Positions 1-6,220 are shown, counted from the first letter of the stretch. The stretch: 11,480 bases of DNA from Nitriliruptoraceae bacterium (GCA_007117945.1 SKTN01000068.1:1-11480), one strand, 5' to 3'. The notes: generated by a model from the letters alone, not told the origin. Numbers and translations are program-made.

Positions 1-72
1 CGTCGTCGTGGGAGTGCCCGTGGTCGTCGTCGTGGGAGTGCCCGTGGTCGTCGTCGTGGCTGTGGCCGTGGT
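1..72. repeat. 24-bp in-frame tandem repeat encoding the His-rich loop
   Basis: Two identical 24-bp units (1-24 and 25-48) are followed by a third, diverged unit (49-72). On the minus strand they encode DDDHGHSH-like octapeptides inside the metal-binding protein. The array touches the window edge, so the total copy number is unknown. Because the unit is a multiple of three, gain or loss of copies would lengthen or shorten the His loop without breaking the frame. Confidence 0.9.
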
Positions 73-595
73 CGTGGCTGTGGTCGAAGACCAGGTCGGC
101 GTCCTCCAGGGCGGTCTCTGCGAGCAGGACGAGGCGGGAGTCGGCGGGCAGATGCTCCTCGGCCATGCGCAGGGCACCGTCGTTGAGTGCCAGCCCGATA
201 CCGAGGTACAGGTCCGCCCCCGCCAGCGCCATCACGTCGCTGGGACGCGGTTCGTAGGTGTGGGCATCGGCACCGGCGGGGACCAGGGGCTCGACCGACA
301 CCCGCTCGCCACCCACCTGGGCGACGAGGTCGGCCACGGGCGCCACGGTGGCGACGATGGACAGCGCGGGCTCCGCCACCTCCTCGGCGGGTTCGCCGGC
401 CTCGGCCTGCTCCTGCACGGAGCCCTCGTCCTCCGAGGCCGACGCGTCCGACGTCGGAGCACCGTCCGCAGCCTGCTCGGCGACGCCCTCGTCACCCTCC
501 GCCTGACCGCAGGCGGCGAACAGCAGGGCGAGCAGGGCGAGCAGCACCACGCGGGCACTGGTCGTGGACCGGGAGGTGCGGCGGGTCATCGGCAT
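1..595 (-). CDS. Zinc (metal) ABC transporter substrate-binding lipoprotein, ZnuA/AdcA type, 3' end missing
   Basis: This is the extracytoplasmic receptor that captures Zn2+ (possibly Mn2+) and hands it to the permease. The first 198 residues are visible; the rest runs off the left edge. It starts with a signal peptide and lipobox (LLFAAC, Cys29), so it is probably a lipid-anchored protein. Residues 30-75 are an acidic linker. The family fold starts at about residue 78 (SIVATVAPVADLVAQVGGERV). The segment GADAHTYEPRPSDVMALAGADL (about 108-129) carries the expected first metal ligand, His112. From residue 171 there is a His/Asp-rich loop of repeated DDDHGHSH units, a hallmark of zinc rather than manganese receptors. 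I chose the ATG at 595 because GGAG (rc of 601-604) lies 5 nt upstream; a second ATG at 589 is possible. The gene follows the permease but has its own promoter and operator (646-666). Membership of the A-1 cluster family is secure; Zn specificity is inferred from the His loop. Confidence 0.9.
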   Translation of the reverse strand, partial: MPMTRRTSRSTTSARVVLLALLALLFAACGQAEGDEGVAEQAADGAPTSDASASEDEGSVQEQAEAGEPAEEVAEPALSIVATVAPVADLVAQVGGERVSVEPLVPAGADAHTYEPRPSDVMALAGADLYLGIGLALNDGALRMAEEHLPADSRLVLLAETALEDADLVFDHSHDHGHSHDDDHGHSHDDDHGHSHDD

Positions 596-645
596 GGGGA
601 CTCCGGGCCGGCGGGGCGCGGGACGCCTGCGGGCGCGTGCAGTTA

Positions 646-662
646 CTGCGAACGGCTCGCAG
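646..662. promoter_or_regulatory. Predicted metalloregulator (Zur/Fur-family) operator in front of the binding-protein gene
   Basis: CTGCGAACGGCTCGCAG is an inverted repeat around G654 with one mismatched pair (A652/C656). It matches the perfect palindrome at 2536-2550 except for one base in the 15-bp core. It sits between the permease stop and the binding-protein start, about 50 nt upstream of the latter. Fur-family repressors are known to use 7-1-7 palindromes. That this site binds Zur is inferred from its placement before zinc-uptake genes; no regulator gene is in the window. Confidence 0.6.
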
Positions 663-666
663 TTTA
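661..666 (-). promoter_or_regulatory. Candidate -10 element (TAAACT) for the binding-protein gene
   Basis: On the minus strand TAAACT directly abuts and overlaps the operator core, the same position as TACACT at the upstream site. Its first three bases are the TAA stop codon of the permease gene (664-666). This suggests the binding protein is transcribed separately from its own promoter. No convincing -35 box is visible. Placement by analogy with the second site is the main support. Confidence 0.4.
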
Positions 667-1608
667 TCGGCCCCGGTCACCGGTGAGGGTCCGCCCTGGA
701 CCCACCGGGGTCGCCCCACCCCCTGGGCCGTCGGCCGCACCGGGCACCCCCTCGTCCCCCGGGGCGTCGTCCTGCCGTGCGGCCCGCAGCCCGAGCCGGG
801 CGGCCGTCGCCGTGACCCCCACCACCACGGCGAACACCAGGGCACCGGTGAGCACGATCGAGGGCCCGCTGGGGACGTCGAGGTGGAAGGAGAGGTACAG
901 CCCGACCACGGCCGACACCACCCCCAGCAGCGTGCTCACCGCCAGCATCGCCCCCACCGAGCGGGTCAGCAGCCGGGCCGTCGCACCGGGGATCACCACC
1001 GCGGCGGCGATCAGCAGCACCCCCAGCACCCGCACCGACGCCACCACCACCGCGGCGGTGATCAGGCTGAAGGTCAGCTCCATCGCGCCCGTGCGCACAC
1101 CGTGGACCCGTGCCACCTCGACGTCGAAGGTGGTGAAGACCAGGGACTTGAACAGCAGGAGCAGGACCACGGCGAAGGCCACCCCGACGCCGCCGGCCAC
1201 GGCGAGGTCGGTGCGCTCCACACCCAGCAGGTTGCCGAACAGCACCGCTTCGACGTTGAGCCGCGTGGGCACGATGGCCAGGATCGCCACCCCGATCGCG
1301 AAGATCGAGGTGGTGACGATGCCGATCGCCGCATCGGCGTGCAGGCCGCGCTGCCGTGCGACCGCATCGATCAGCAGGGCGGAGAGGACCGTGGCGGCGA
1401 TGGCGCCCACGTACAGGTCGAGGCCGAGCGCCAGGCCGACGGCCACACCACCGAGCACGCTGTGGGCCAGGCCGTGACCGATGTAGCTCATCCGCCGTAG
1501 CACCACGAAGGTGGACAGCGCTCCGCTCATCGCCCCGACCAGGACCCCGGCGAGCAGGGCGCGGGTGAAGAAGGCGTACTCGAGGGGCAGTGCCACCCAC
1601 TCGGTCAC
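664..1608 (-). CDS. Zinc/manganese ABC transporter permease (ABC-3 family, ZnuB type)
   Basis: This is the membrane channel subunit of the metal importer, 314 aa. It has eight to nine hydrophobic segments between residues 12 and 270. Family motifs appear in order: LRRMSYIGHGLAHSVLGGVA (37-56), LNVEAVLFGNLLGV (117-130), VLGVLLIAAAVVIPGATARL (194-213, which includes the ATPase-coupling region) and PSGPSIVLTGALVFAVV (246-262). A polar Gly/Pro/Asp-rich tail of about 35 residues follows and looks disordered. The GTG start at 1608 overlaps the ATPase stop codon by 4 nt (GTGA) and has GAGG 7 nt upstream. The open frame extends further upstream through the ATPase gene, but that part has no family similarity. 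The gene is co-transcribed with the ATPase. Zn versus Mn cannot be told from the permease alone; the His-rich receptor favours Zn. Confidence 0.93.
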   Translation of the reverse strand: MTEWVALPLEYAFFTRALLAGVLVGAMSGALSTFVVLRRMSYIGHGLAHSVLGGVAVGLALGLDLYVGAIAATVLSALLIDAVARQRGLHADAAIGIVTTSIFAIGVAILAIVPTRLNVEAVLFGNLLGVERTDLAVAGGVGVAFAVVLLLLFKSLVFTTFDVEVARVHGVRTGAMELTFSLITAAVVVASVRVLGVLLIAAAVVIPGATARLLTRSVGAMLAVSTLLGVVSAVVGLYLSFHLDVPSGPSIVLTGALVFAVVVGVTATAARLGLRAARQDDAPGDEGVPGAADGPGGGATPVGPGRTLTGDRGR

Positions 1609-2516
1609 GACGCGACCTCGCCCCGCCGCCACCGCCCGGTCGGCCCGCCATCGCGCACCGCGCTCGGCCCGAGCCCGGAGGGCGTCGCGTCCACGACCAC
1701 GACCCGTCCACCGTCGTGCAGCACCCGCATCCTCCCGCCGTAGGTCGCCTCGAGGACCTCGGGGGTGAGCACCGCACCCGGTGCGCCGTCGGCGGTGATC
1801 CGGCCATGGAGGCACACGACCCGTGGCAGGTGCGCCGCCACGGCGTTGAGATCGTGGGTGGTGAGCAGGACCGTCAGGCCGGCCCGGTGCAGCTCCGCGA
1901 GCACCTCGAGGACGTCGAGGCGGGTGGTGGGATCGACCCCGCTGGTGGGTTCGTCGAGGAGCAGCAGTTCGCTGCGCCGGTACAGCGCGCGCGCCACGAA
2001 GGCCCGCTGCTGCTGCCCTCCCGAGAGGTCGGCCAGCCGTCGCCCGTGCAGGCCCTCGAGACCCAACCGGTCCAGGAGCTCGCGGGCGCGCTGGCGCTCG
2101 GCGCGGCTGAACCAGGGCAGCCGGCGGCTGCTGGCGGCATCACCGAGGAGCACCACCTCCAGCACGCTCACGGGGAAGGTGCGGTCCACGTTGTCGAGCT
2201 GCGGGACGTAGCCCACCCGTGCCGGGGGCCGGCGACCCACGGGGGCACCGAGCACCTCGACGTGGCCGCGGTGCAGATCGGCACCGGCGGTGAGCAGCCG
2301 GAGCAGGGTGCTCTTGCCCGAGCCCGAGGGACCGACGATCCCCACCAGCTCGCCACGATCGACGGTCAGCGACAGCCCGGACAGCACCCGGGTGCGCCCG
2401 TAGCCCACGGCGACGTCCTCGAGCGCCACGGCGGGCGTCGATGGCGCGGCCGCCAGCCCCAACTCCAGGGAGTCGAGGTCGATCAGGGGCGCTGCGGGGG
2501 AGGACATGGGTTCCAC
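1605..2516 (-). CDS. Zinc/manganese ABC transporter ATP-binding protein (ZnuC type)
   Basis: This is the cytoplasmic ATPase that powers metal import, 303 aa from the GTG at 2516. All nucleotide-binding motifs are intact: Walker A GPSGSGKST (62-70), Q-loop Gln106 in YVPQ, signature LSGGQ (164-168), Walker B LLLLDEP (184-190, Glu189) and switch His221. The segment YVPQLDNVDRTFPVSVLEVVLLG is typical of metal-chelate ATPases. Both the first 30 residues and the last 40 (after the YGGRMRVL motif) are extensions beyond the core domain. ATG at 2507 is an alternative start; neither has a strong ribosome-binding site (only GGA before 2507). The gene leads the operon; the palindrome at 2536-2550 and the TACACT box lie about 20-40 nt upstream. 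Confidence 0.94.
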   Translation of the reverse strand: MEPMSSPAAPLIDLDSLELGLAAAPSTPAVALEDVAVGYGRTRVLSGLSLTVDRGELVGIVGPSGSGKSTLLRLLTAGADLHRGHVEVLGAPVGRRPPARVGYVPQLDNVDRTFPVSVLEVVLLGDAASSRRLPWFSRAERQRARELLDRLGLEGLHGRRLADLSGGQQQRAFVARALYRRSELLLLDEPTSGVDPTTRLDVLEVLAELHRAGLTVLLTTHDLNAVAAHLPRVVCLHGRITADGAPGAVLTPEVLEATYGGRMRVLHDGGRVVVVDATPSGLGPSAVRDGGPTGRWRRGEVAS

Positions 2517-2535
2517 GCGGCACGGGGGCAGGTGA

Positions 2536-2550
2536 TGCGAACGGTTCGCA
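2536..2550. promoter_or_regulatory. Predicted metalloregulator (Zur/Fur-family) operator between the ABC operon and the amidohydrolase gene
   Basis: TGCGAACGGTTCGCA is a perfect 7-1-7 palindrome centred on G2543. With its flank it matches the other site (646-666) at 18 of 21 positions, counted by eye. It lies 20 bp upstream of the ATPase start on one side and 90 bp upstream of the amidohydrolase start on the other. Repeated occurrence before two metal-uptake genes makes a shared repressor likely. Zur is the best guess; a Mn-responsive or other Fur-family regulator is possible. Confidence 0.65.
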
Positions 2551-2555
2551 GTGTA
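2550..2555 (-). promoter_or_regulatory. Candidate -10 element (TACACT) for the ATPase-permease operon
   Basis: TACACT on the minus strand overlaps the edge of the palindrome, exactly as TAAACT does at 661-666. Transcription would start inside the operator and give a leader of roughly 27-36 nt. Binding of a repressor there would block the promoter directly. No clear -35 hexamer is seen. Confidence 0.4.
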
Positions 2556-2601
2556 CGCCTCCGTGGGCGGGACGTGTCGGCTCGGGTCACCACCGCCGGC
2601 C

Positions 2602-2607
2602 TAGCGT
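2602..2607 (+). promoter_or_regulatory. Candidate -10 element (TAGCGT) for the amidohydrolase gene
   Basis: TAGCGT fits the TANNNT pattern and lies 33 nt upstream of the GTG at 2641, leaving a leader of about 27 nt that contains the GAGGAG ribosome-binding site (2627-2632). The same CTAGCGTGC string is found in front of the SCO6745-family gene on the minus strand (TAGCGT, rc of 4617-4622). No clear -35 is present, so support is weak. Confidence 0.3.
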
Positions 2608-2640
2608 GCAGGCCACACCGCACAGCGAGGAGCCGGGTCC

Positions 2641-3681
2641 GTGCCCTTCCCCGTCATCGTCGACGACACCCACGAGGGGCATGACCCGCCCTACGAGCTC
2701 AACGCCGGCCGGATGGTCGCTCCCGTGCCGGAGCGTCCCGAGCGCATCGAGGTGATCGCCGACGCGCTGGTGGCGGCCGGGTTCCCGACCCACCCGTGTG
2801 CAACCCACGACGACGACGTCCTCGACGGTGTCCACGACGCACACATGGTGGCCTTCCTCAGGGACGGCTACGCCGCGTGGCGGGCGGCGGGGGGCCCCGA
2901 GGTGATGATCGCCGACACCTTCCGCTCCCCCGCCTGGGCGGCAGGGGGCCGCCGACCCCGCTCCCCCCTCGGTGCCCTGGGGTGGTACTGCACCGACACC
3001 GCGACGCCCCTGGTGGCCGGGTCCTACGCCGCCGCGCGGGCGGCGGTCGACCTCGCCTGCACCGCGGTGGACCACGTCCTGGACGGTGCACCGGCCGCCT
3101 ACGCGCTGACGCGGCCGCCCGGTCACCACGCGGGTCCGGGCTACTTCGGCGGGTTCTGCCTCCTCAACCACGCCGCGACCGCCGCCCAGCGTCTGCGTGC
3201 CGCGGGCCCCGTGGCGATCGTCGACATCGACGTCCACCACGGCAACGGCACCCAGGACGTGTTCTGGCACGCCCCCGACGTCCTCTACACCTCGGTCCAC
3301 ACCGACCCCGACCACCAGTACCCCTACTTCTCCGGCGCCACGGACGAGTTGGGCGGTGGCGCGGGGCACGGCACGACCCGCAACCTCCCCCTCGCGCCCG
3401 GCACCGGCGACGAGGGCTTCCTCCACGCCGTGGCGATCGCCTGCGAGCTGACGACGGCCTTCGACCCGGCCACGGTGGTGGTCTCCCTGGGGCTGGACGC
3501 GGCCGACGTGGACCCGCTCGGGCAGCTGGAGGTGACCGCGGAGGGCTTCGCCCGGGCGGGCGCGCTCCTCGGCGCCCTCGACCGCCCGACGGTGGTGGTC
3601 CAGGAGGGCGGCTACGCGCTGGCGGACCTCGGCGCGCTCACCCTGGCGACCCTGCGCGCCTTCGAGGACGCCCGCGGGTGA
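2641..3681 (+). CDS. Acetylpolyamine amidohydrolase / class II histone-deacetylase-family protein
   Basis: This is a zinc-dependent deacetylase of the arginase/HDAC fold, 346 aa, close to the length of characterised bacterial acetylpolyamine amidohydrolases. The charge-relay histidines are H162 and H163 (PPGHHAGPGYFGGFCLLNHA). The zinc ligands are D197 and H199 (DIDVHHGNGTQDVFW) and D286 (SLGLDAADVDPLGQLEVT). The transition-state tyrosine is Y325 (QEGGYALADLG). The segment SVHTDPDHQYPYFSGATDELGGG and the N-terminal AGRMVAPVPERPERIEVI are typical of the acetylpolyamine branch. Reaction by family: release of acetate from acetylated polyamines or acetyl-lysine, probably in the cytoplasm, since no signal peptide is seen. 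The GTG at 2641 is supported by GAGGAG 8 nt upstream. It is transcribed away from the zinc-uptake operon, from the intergenic region that holds the palindrome. The substrate is not proven. Confidence 0.9.
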   Translation: MPFPVIVDDTHEGHDPPYELNAGRMVAPVPERPERIEVIADALVAAGFPTHPCATHDDDVLDGVHDAHMVAFLRDGYAAWRAAGGPEVMIADTFRSPAWAAGGRRPRSPLGALGWYCTDTATPLVAGSYAAARAAVDLACTAVDHVLDGAPAAYALTRPPGHHAGPGYFGGFCLLNHAATAAQRLRAAGPVAIVDIDVHHGNGTQDVFWHAPDVLYTSVHTDPDHQYPYFSGATDELGGGAGHGTTRNLPLAPGTGDEGFLHAVAIACELTTAFDPATVVVSLGLDAADVDPLGQLEVTAEGFARAGALLGALDRPTVVVQEGGYALADLGALTLATLRAFEDARG

Positions 3682-3682
3682 G

Positions 3683-3697
3683 CCCCGCTGTCCGGGG
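3683..3697. terminator. Short inverted repeat between convergent genes, possible bidirectional terminator
   Basis: CCCCG, a 5-nt loop, then CGGGG fills the 18-bp gap between the amidohydrolase stop and the stop of the opposite gene. The stem is only 5 bp plus a possible G-U pair, and there is no T-run on either strand. Its position supports a terminator role; its strength does not. Confidence 0.35.
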
Positions 3698-3699
3698 TG

Positions 3700-4587
3700 T
3701 CAGCCCGTGGCGTTGCGCGCGACGACCCCCGGCACGATGCCCGCGTCGAGGATGCGAGCCACCAGCGGGTCGAGGGCGGCCAGCAGCGCCGCGGTGGAAC
3801 GGGCGCCGAGCGCGGTCCAGGGTGGTGCCGCGAGCTCGTCGGTGCGCCGCTCGAGGCGTGCCCGCAGCTGCGCACCCGCGGCGGTGAGCCCACCGTCGGC
3901 GTCCAGCACACCCCGCTCGCGCAAGCGGTCGGCCGCCGCGTCCCACTCGGGATCGCTGATCCCCCGGGTCGCGCCCAGGATCTGGCGCAGCTTGGGGCTG
4001 TCCCCGCGGCTGGTCAGGTGCGCCTCGACCCCGTCGAGTTCCGCGTCCACCAGCAGGGCCACGTGCCCGTCACCCCGGGACTCCCGCACCCGGCTGGCGG
4101 CCTGCCACAGCACCAGCGCCGGCTGCTGGGCCCAGGGGACCGAGGACCAGGCGGCCGCCAGGGGCCGGCCGAGGATCGGGTGCAGCAGCGCCGCCTCCCG
4201 GGCCAGCTCCGCCGCCCGGGCCAGCTCCGGGGCATCGCCGAGCAGCTCCTGCAGCACGCGCAGCAGCGCGGCGTCGGTGGCCGCCAGCACCTGCGCTGGT
4301 GCCGCGACCTCCCACGCGCCAGGCAGGGCGTGGCTGATGGCCCGGGGGCTGAAGCCGTGGAACGCGGCGGTGACCACCTCGGGGCCCACCGGACCGAAGG
4401 GGGCGCTGCGGGCGGCGACGTAGCCCACCATCCGGTCGGCCAGACCGAGCTCGGCGTGGGCCCGGTGCACCTCGGGTGCGAAGTACGCCAGGGTGTTGAC
4501 GGCCTCGAGCCGGCCCCACAGGCGCCGCGCCGTGCCGGCGTCGTCCCTGTCCTCCTGCGCTGCCGCGTCCTGCGCTGCGGTGCCCAC
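3700..4587 (-). CDS. SCO6745-family protein
   Basis: This is a soluble, mostly helical protein of 295 aa that I recognise as the actinobacterial SCO6745 family. Family landmarks are ARRLWGRLEAVNTLAYFAPEVHRA near the N-terminus, then VGYVAARSAPFGPVGPEVVTAAFHGFSPRAI, LVLWQAASRVRESRGDGHVALLVDAELDGVEAHL, a winged-helix-like stretch (SDPEWDAAADRLRERGVLDADGGLTAAG), and ERRTDELAAPPWTALG. The C-terminal winged-helix-like part suggests a MarR-like fold, but no biochemical role is established that I know of. I chose the GTG at 4587 because GGGAGG (rc of 4594-4599) sits 6 nt upstream and the family similarity starts about 20 residues later. The open frame reaches further upstream to 4761 without plausible coding. 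It is convergent with the amidohydrolase gene and divergent from the UPF0316-type gene. Confidence 0.85.
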   Translation of the reverse strand: MGTAAQDAAAQEDRDDAGTARRLWGRLEAVNTLAYFAPEVHRAHAELGLADRMVGYVAARSAPFGPVGPEVVTAAFHGFSPRAISHALPGAWEVAAPAQVLAATDAALLRVLQELLGDAPELARAAELAREAALLHPILGRPLAAAWSSVPWAQQPALVLWQAASRVRESRGDGHVALLVDAELDGVEAHLTSRGDSPKLRQILGATRGISDPEWDAAADRLRERGVLDADGGLTAAGAQLRARLERRTDELAAPPWTALGARSTAALLAALDPLVARILDAGIVPGVVARNATG

Positions 4588-4593
4588 CGCGTG

Positions 4594-4599
4594 CCTCCC
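4594..4599 (-). promoter_or_regulatory. Ribosome-binding site (GGGAGG) that fixes the start at 4587
   Basis: GGGAGG on the minus strand lies 6 nt before the GTG at 4587. It is the strongest Shine-Dalgarno match in the upstream open frame and decides against the longer versions of the SCO6745-family protein. Confidence 0.7.
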
Positions 4600-4616
4600 A
4601 GACGGATCGGCCCCGC

Positions 4617-4622
4617 ACGCTA
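4617..4622 (-). promoter_or_regulatory. Candidate -10 element (TAGCGT) for the SCO6745-family gene
   Basis: TAGCGT on the minus strand lies 29 nt upstream of the GTG at 4587. Its context CTAGCGTGC equals that before the amidohydrolase gene. The remaining part of the 235-bp divergent gap (4588-4822) holds only a small inverted repeat, GTCAG-4 nt-CTGAC at 4785-4798, just upstream of the next gene's ribosome-binding site. I see nothing else there. Confidence 0.3.
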
Positions 4623-4822
4623 GCCCCATGGGCCACCGGGTCGTGCCGCGCGGCCGGCCGTGTGGACCCGGCGACCCGCGTGGCGCACAGCGCGTGGGGC
4701 GTACTGCCGGGGGAACGACACGGCTGAGCCACCGTCCGTACGGCCGTGGGGAGCGCTCCACTGCGCGCCCCCGCGGCCGACATTGTCAGAGAGCTGACCC
4801 GGCGAGGAGAACAGGCACGGAC

Positions 4823-5401
4823 GTGGAGCAGGTGCTCGGACTGGCAGCGACGGTGTGGACGGTGCTGTGGCCCGCGTTGGCGGTGGCGGCGTTGCGGGCC
4901 ACCGATGTGACCCTGACCACGGTGCGCACCGTGCTGGTGGTCCAGTCGAAGCGGTGGGCAGCCGCAGGCGTCGCCGGCGCGGAAGCCGGCGTGTGGCTCT
5001 CCGCTGCGGGCATCGTGTTCGCTGACACCTCCCCCGCCCGGGTCGCCGGGTTCGTGGCCGGGGTCGCGGCGGGCACCGCGATCGGGGTGTCGCTGATCGA
5101 ACGGCTGAAGGTCGGCTCCACCACGGTGCGGGTGTACGTGCCGGCGACCCAGCTGGAGGCCGACGGCGTCACGGTCGTGGACGGCACCCGCGTCGCGGAG
5201 GCCATCCGCCGGGCCGGTTTCGCCGCCACGGTGTTCACCGGGCAGGGCCGGGACGGGCCCGTCGACATGGTGCTGTCCACGGTGCCACGGCGGAAGGCGG
5301 ACGAGGTCCTCGCCGCCGCCCGCAGCGTCGACCACGACGCCTACGCGTCCTTCGACTCCAACCCCCGGCCGGTCCTGCACTCGACCGCCGGCCGGGTCTG
5401 A
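4823..5401 (+). CDS. UPF0316/DUF2179-type small membrane protein (DUF5698-like)
   Basis: This is a 192-aa membrane protein of unknown function. Three hydrophobic segments are visible at about residues 8-30, 45-68 and 70-92. The segment ATDVTLTTVRTVLVVQSKRWAAAGVAGAEAGVWL and the following GTAIGVSLIERLKVGSTTVRVYVP are the recognisable family core. A soluble C-terminal domain of about 90 residues has the FTGQGRDGPVDMVLSTVPRRKADEVLAAARSVDHDAYASFD pattern, which corresponds to the DUF2179 regulatory-type domain also found in YitT-like proteins. The best start is the GTG at 4823, with GAGGAG 13 nt upstream, which is long; the GTG at 4832 is also possible. The frame remains open upstream to 4493 but that part overlaps the opposite gene and is not conserved in character. 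It may be co-transcribed with the J-domain gene 81 bp downstream. Confidence 0.82.
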   Translation: MEQVLGLAATVWTVLWPALAVAALRATDVTLTTVRTVLVVQSKRWAAAGVAGAEAGVWLSAAGIVFADTSPARVAGFVAGVAAGTAIGVSLIERLKVGSTTVRVYVPATQLEADGVTVVDGTRVAEAIRRAGFAATVFTGQGRDGPVDMVLSTVPRRKADEVLAAARSVDHDAYASFDSNPRPVLHSTAGRV

Positions 5402-5435
5402 AGGCGCCACGCCGTACCCTGCGCCCGTCCGCGGA

Positions 5436-5452
5436 CTGCCCGAGCCGGGCAG
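5436..5452. repeat. Perfect 7-bp inverted repeat in the leader of the J-domain gene
   Basis: CTGCCCG-AGC-CGGGCAG forms a perfect 7-bp stem with a 3-nt loop. It lies 30 bp upstream of the J-domain start and 34 bp after the preceding stop. There is no T-run, so a classical intrinsic terminator is unlikely. It could be an mRNA leader hairpin, a weak terminator of the upstream gene or an operator. A TACCCT hexamer at 5415-5420 could be the -10 of a separate promoter. Confidence 0.6.
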
Positions 5453-5482
5453 GCCAGCACGACGGCGGCGACGAGGGACACG

Positions 5483-6217
5483 GTGGCGCACGAGCTCACC
5501 CGCGAGGAGGCAGCGCGGCTGCTCGGGCTGACCCTGCCCTGCTCGCGCGGACAGCTGCAGCGCGCCTACCGCCGCCAGGTCCGCCAGCACCACCCCGACC
5601 GCGGTGGTGACGTCCGCGTCTTCCACGCCCTGCAGGCCGCCTACGAGCACCTCACCAGCGAGGACACCGCGGCGCCACCGGTCGTGCGTGGCCGGCCCTC
5701 ACGCACCCCGGCCTCCGTGCCGGTCACGCCGAGCCGCCGGGAGCTGGCCGAGCTGGTCAGCGACCGCTCCGTGCCCCCAGGCCGGCTGCGCCTGGACACC
5801 GACCTGCTGGCCAGCGCCCTGGCCCGGTCCCACGACCAGCCCCTGCACCCCCTGCTGGCCTCCAGCCGCGCCCCGGGGTCGGTGCTGAACCGCGCCGCGA
5901 GCGTGCTCGCCACCAACCTCACGGCCACGCTCGCGATCGGAGCGACCACCACCGACCTGCGCGAACCCGTGGTGACGATCGAGCTCACGGGTGGGGCCCG
6001 GCGGGCCCGCAGGGCCCTCGAACAGGCCCCTCTGGAGGGGGTCTGGACCCGTCGACGCCGCAGCTCGACCACCCAGCTGAGCAGCACCCTCCACCCGGGT
6101 GCCGACCGGCACACCACGGCCGCGGCGGTCACCCTGCGGGTGACACGGCTGCTGGAGCAGCTGGCCTGGGGACTGCCGCAGTGGACCCTGACCCCCGCCG
6201 AGGACCTGCGCTCATGA
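5483..6217 (+). CDS. J-domain (DnaJ-like) protein with an unrecognised C-terminal region
   Basis: The protein has 244 aa. Residues 3-60 form a J domain: helix II basic (RGQLQRAYRRQVRQ), the HPD motif at 37-39 (HHPDRGGD), and helix III VFHALQAAYEHLTSE. J domains stimulate the ATPase of Hsp70 (DnaK), so this is probably a co-chaperone. It lacks the Gly/Phe-rich region, the zinc-finger repeats and the substrate-binding domain of DnaJ, which makes it a class C J protein. After a Pro/Thr linker (62-85), residues 85-244 match nothing I recognise; they include a helical part (ELAELVSDRSVPPGRLRLDTDLLASALARS) and a likely strand-rich part (ATLAIGATTTDLREPVVTIELTG). No membrane segment is seen. The GTG start has an AGGGA 5 nt upstream. 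It converges with the protease gene. Confidence 0.85.
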   Translation: MAHELTREEAARLLGLTLPCSRGQLQRAYRRQVRQHHPDRGGDVRVFHALQAAYEHLTSEDTAAPPVVRGRPSRTPASVPVTPSRRELAELVSDRSVPPGRLRLDTDLLASALARSHDQPLHPLLASSRAPGSVLNRAASVLATNLTATLAIGATTTDLREPVVTIELTGGARRARRALEQAPLEGVWTRRRRSSTTQLSSTLHPGADRHTTAAAVTLRVTRLLEQLAWGLPQWTLTPAEDLRS

Positions 6218-6220
6218 GCC

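Noticed and set aside
1..72. The regular repeat at the left edge as a CRISPR array
   Set aside because: The units are contiguous 24-bp repeats without spacers and lie in frame inside a coding region, encoding a His-rich loop.
8..1477. Long plus-strand open frame of 489 codons opposite the binding protein and permease
   Set aside because: It is a product of high GC and third-position bias opposite real genes. The translation is low-complexity (Val/Gly, then Thr/Ser/Arg-rich) with no domain, while the minus strand encodes clear ABC-transporter parts.
1609..1815. Upstream extension of the permease frame into the ATPase gene
   Set aside because: The extension overlaps 200 bp of a certain ATPase gene. 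Family similarity begins at the GTG of 1608, which has a ribosome-binding site and the usual GTGA overlap.
1590..2684. Plus-strand open frame of 364 codons opposite the ATPase
   Set aside because: Its translation has no recognisable domain, and the opposite strand carries all ABC ATPase motifs in frame.
4785..4798. GTCAG-4 nt-CTGAC inverted repeat before the UPF0316-type gene as an operator
   Set aside because: A 5-bp arm is short enough to arise by chance and no second copy is seen in the window; I only mention it in the gap description.
4070..5650. Minus-strand open frame of 526 codons spanning the UPF0316-type gene and the 5' half of the J-domain gene
   Set aside because: It runs antisense to two genes with recognisable domains, and its translation is Gly/Arg-rich low complexity.
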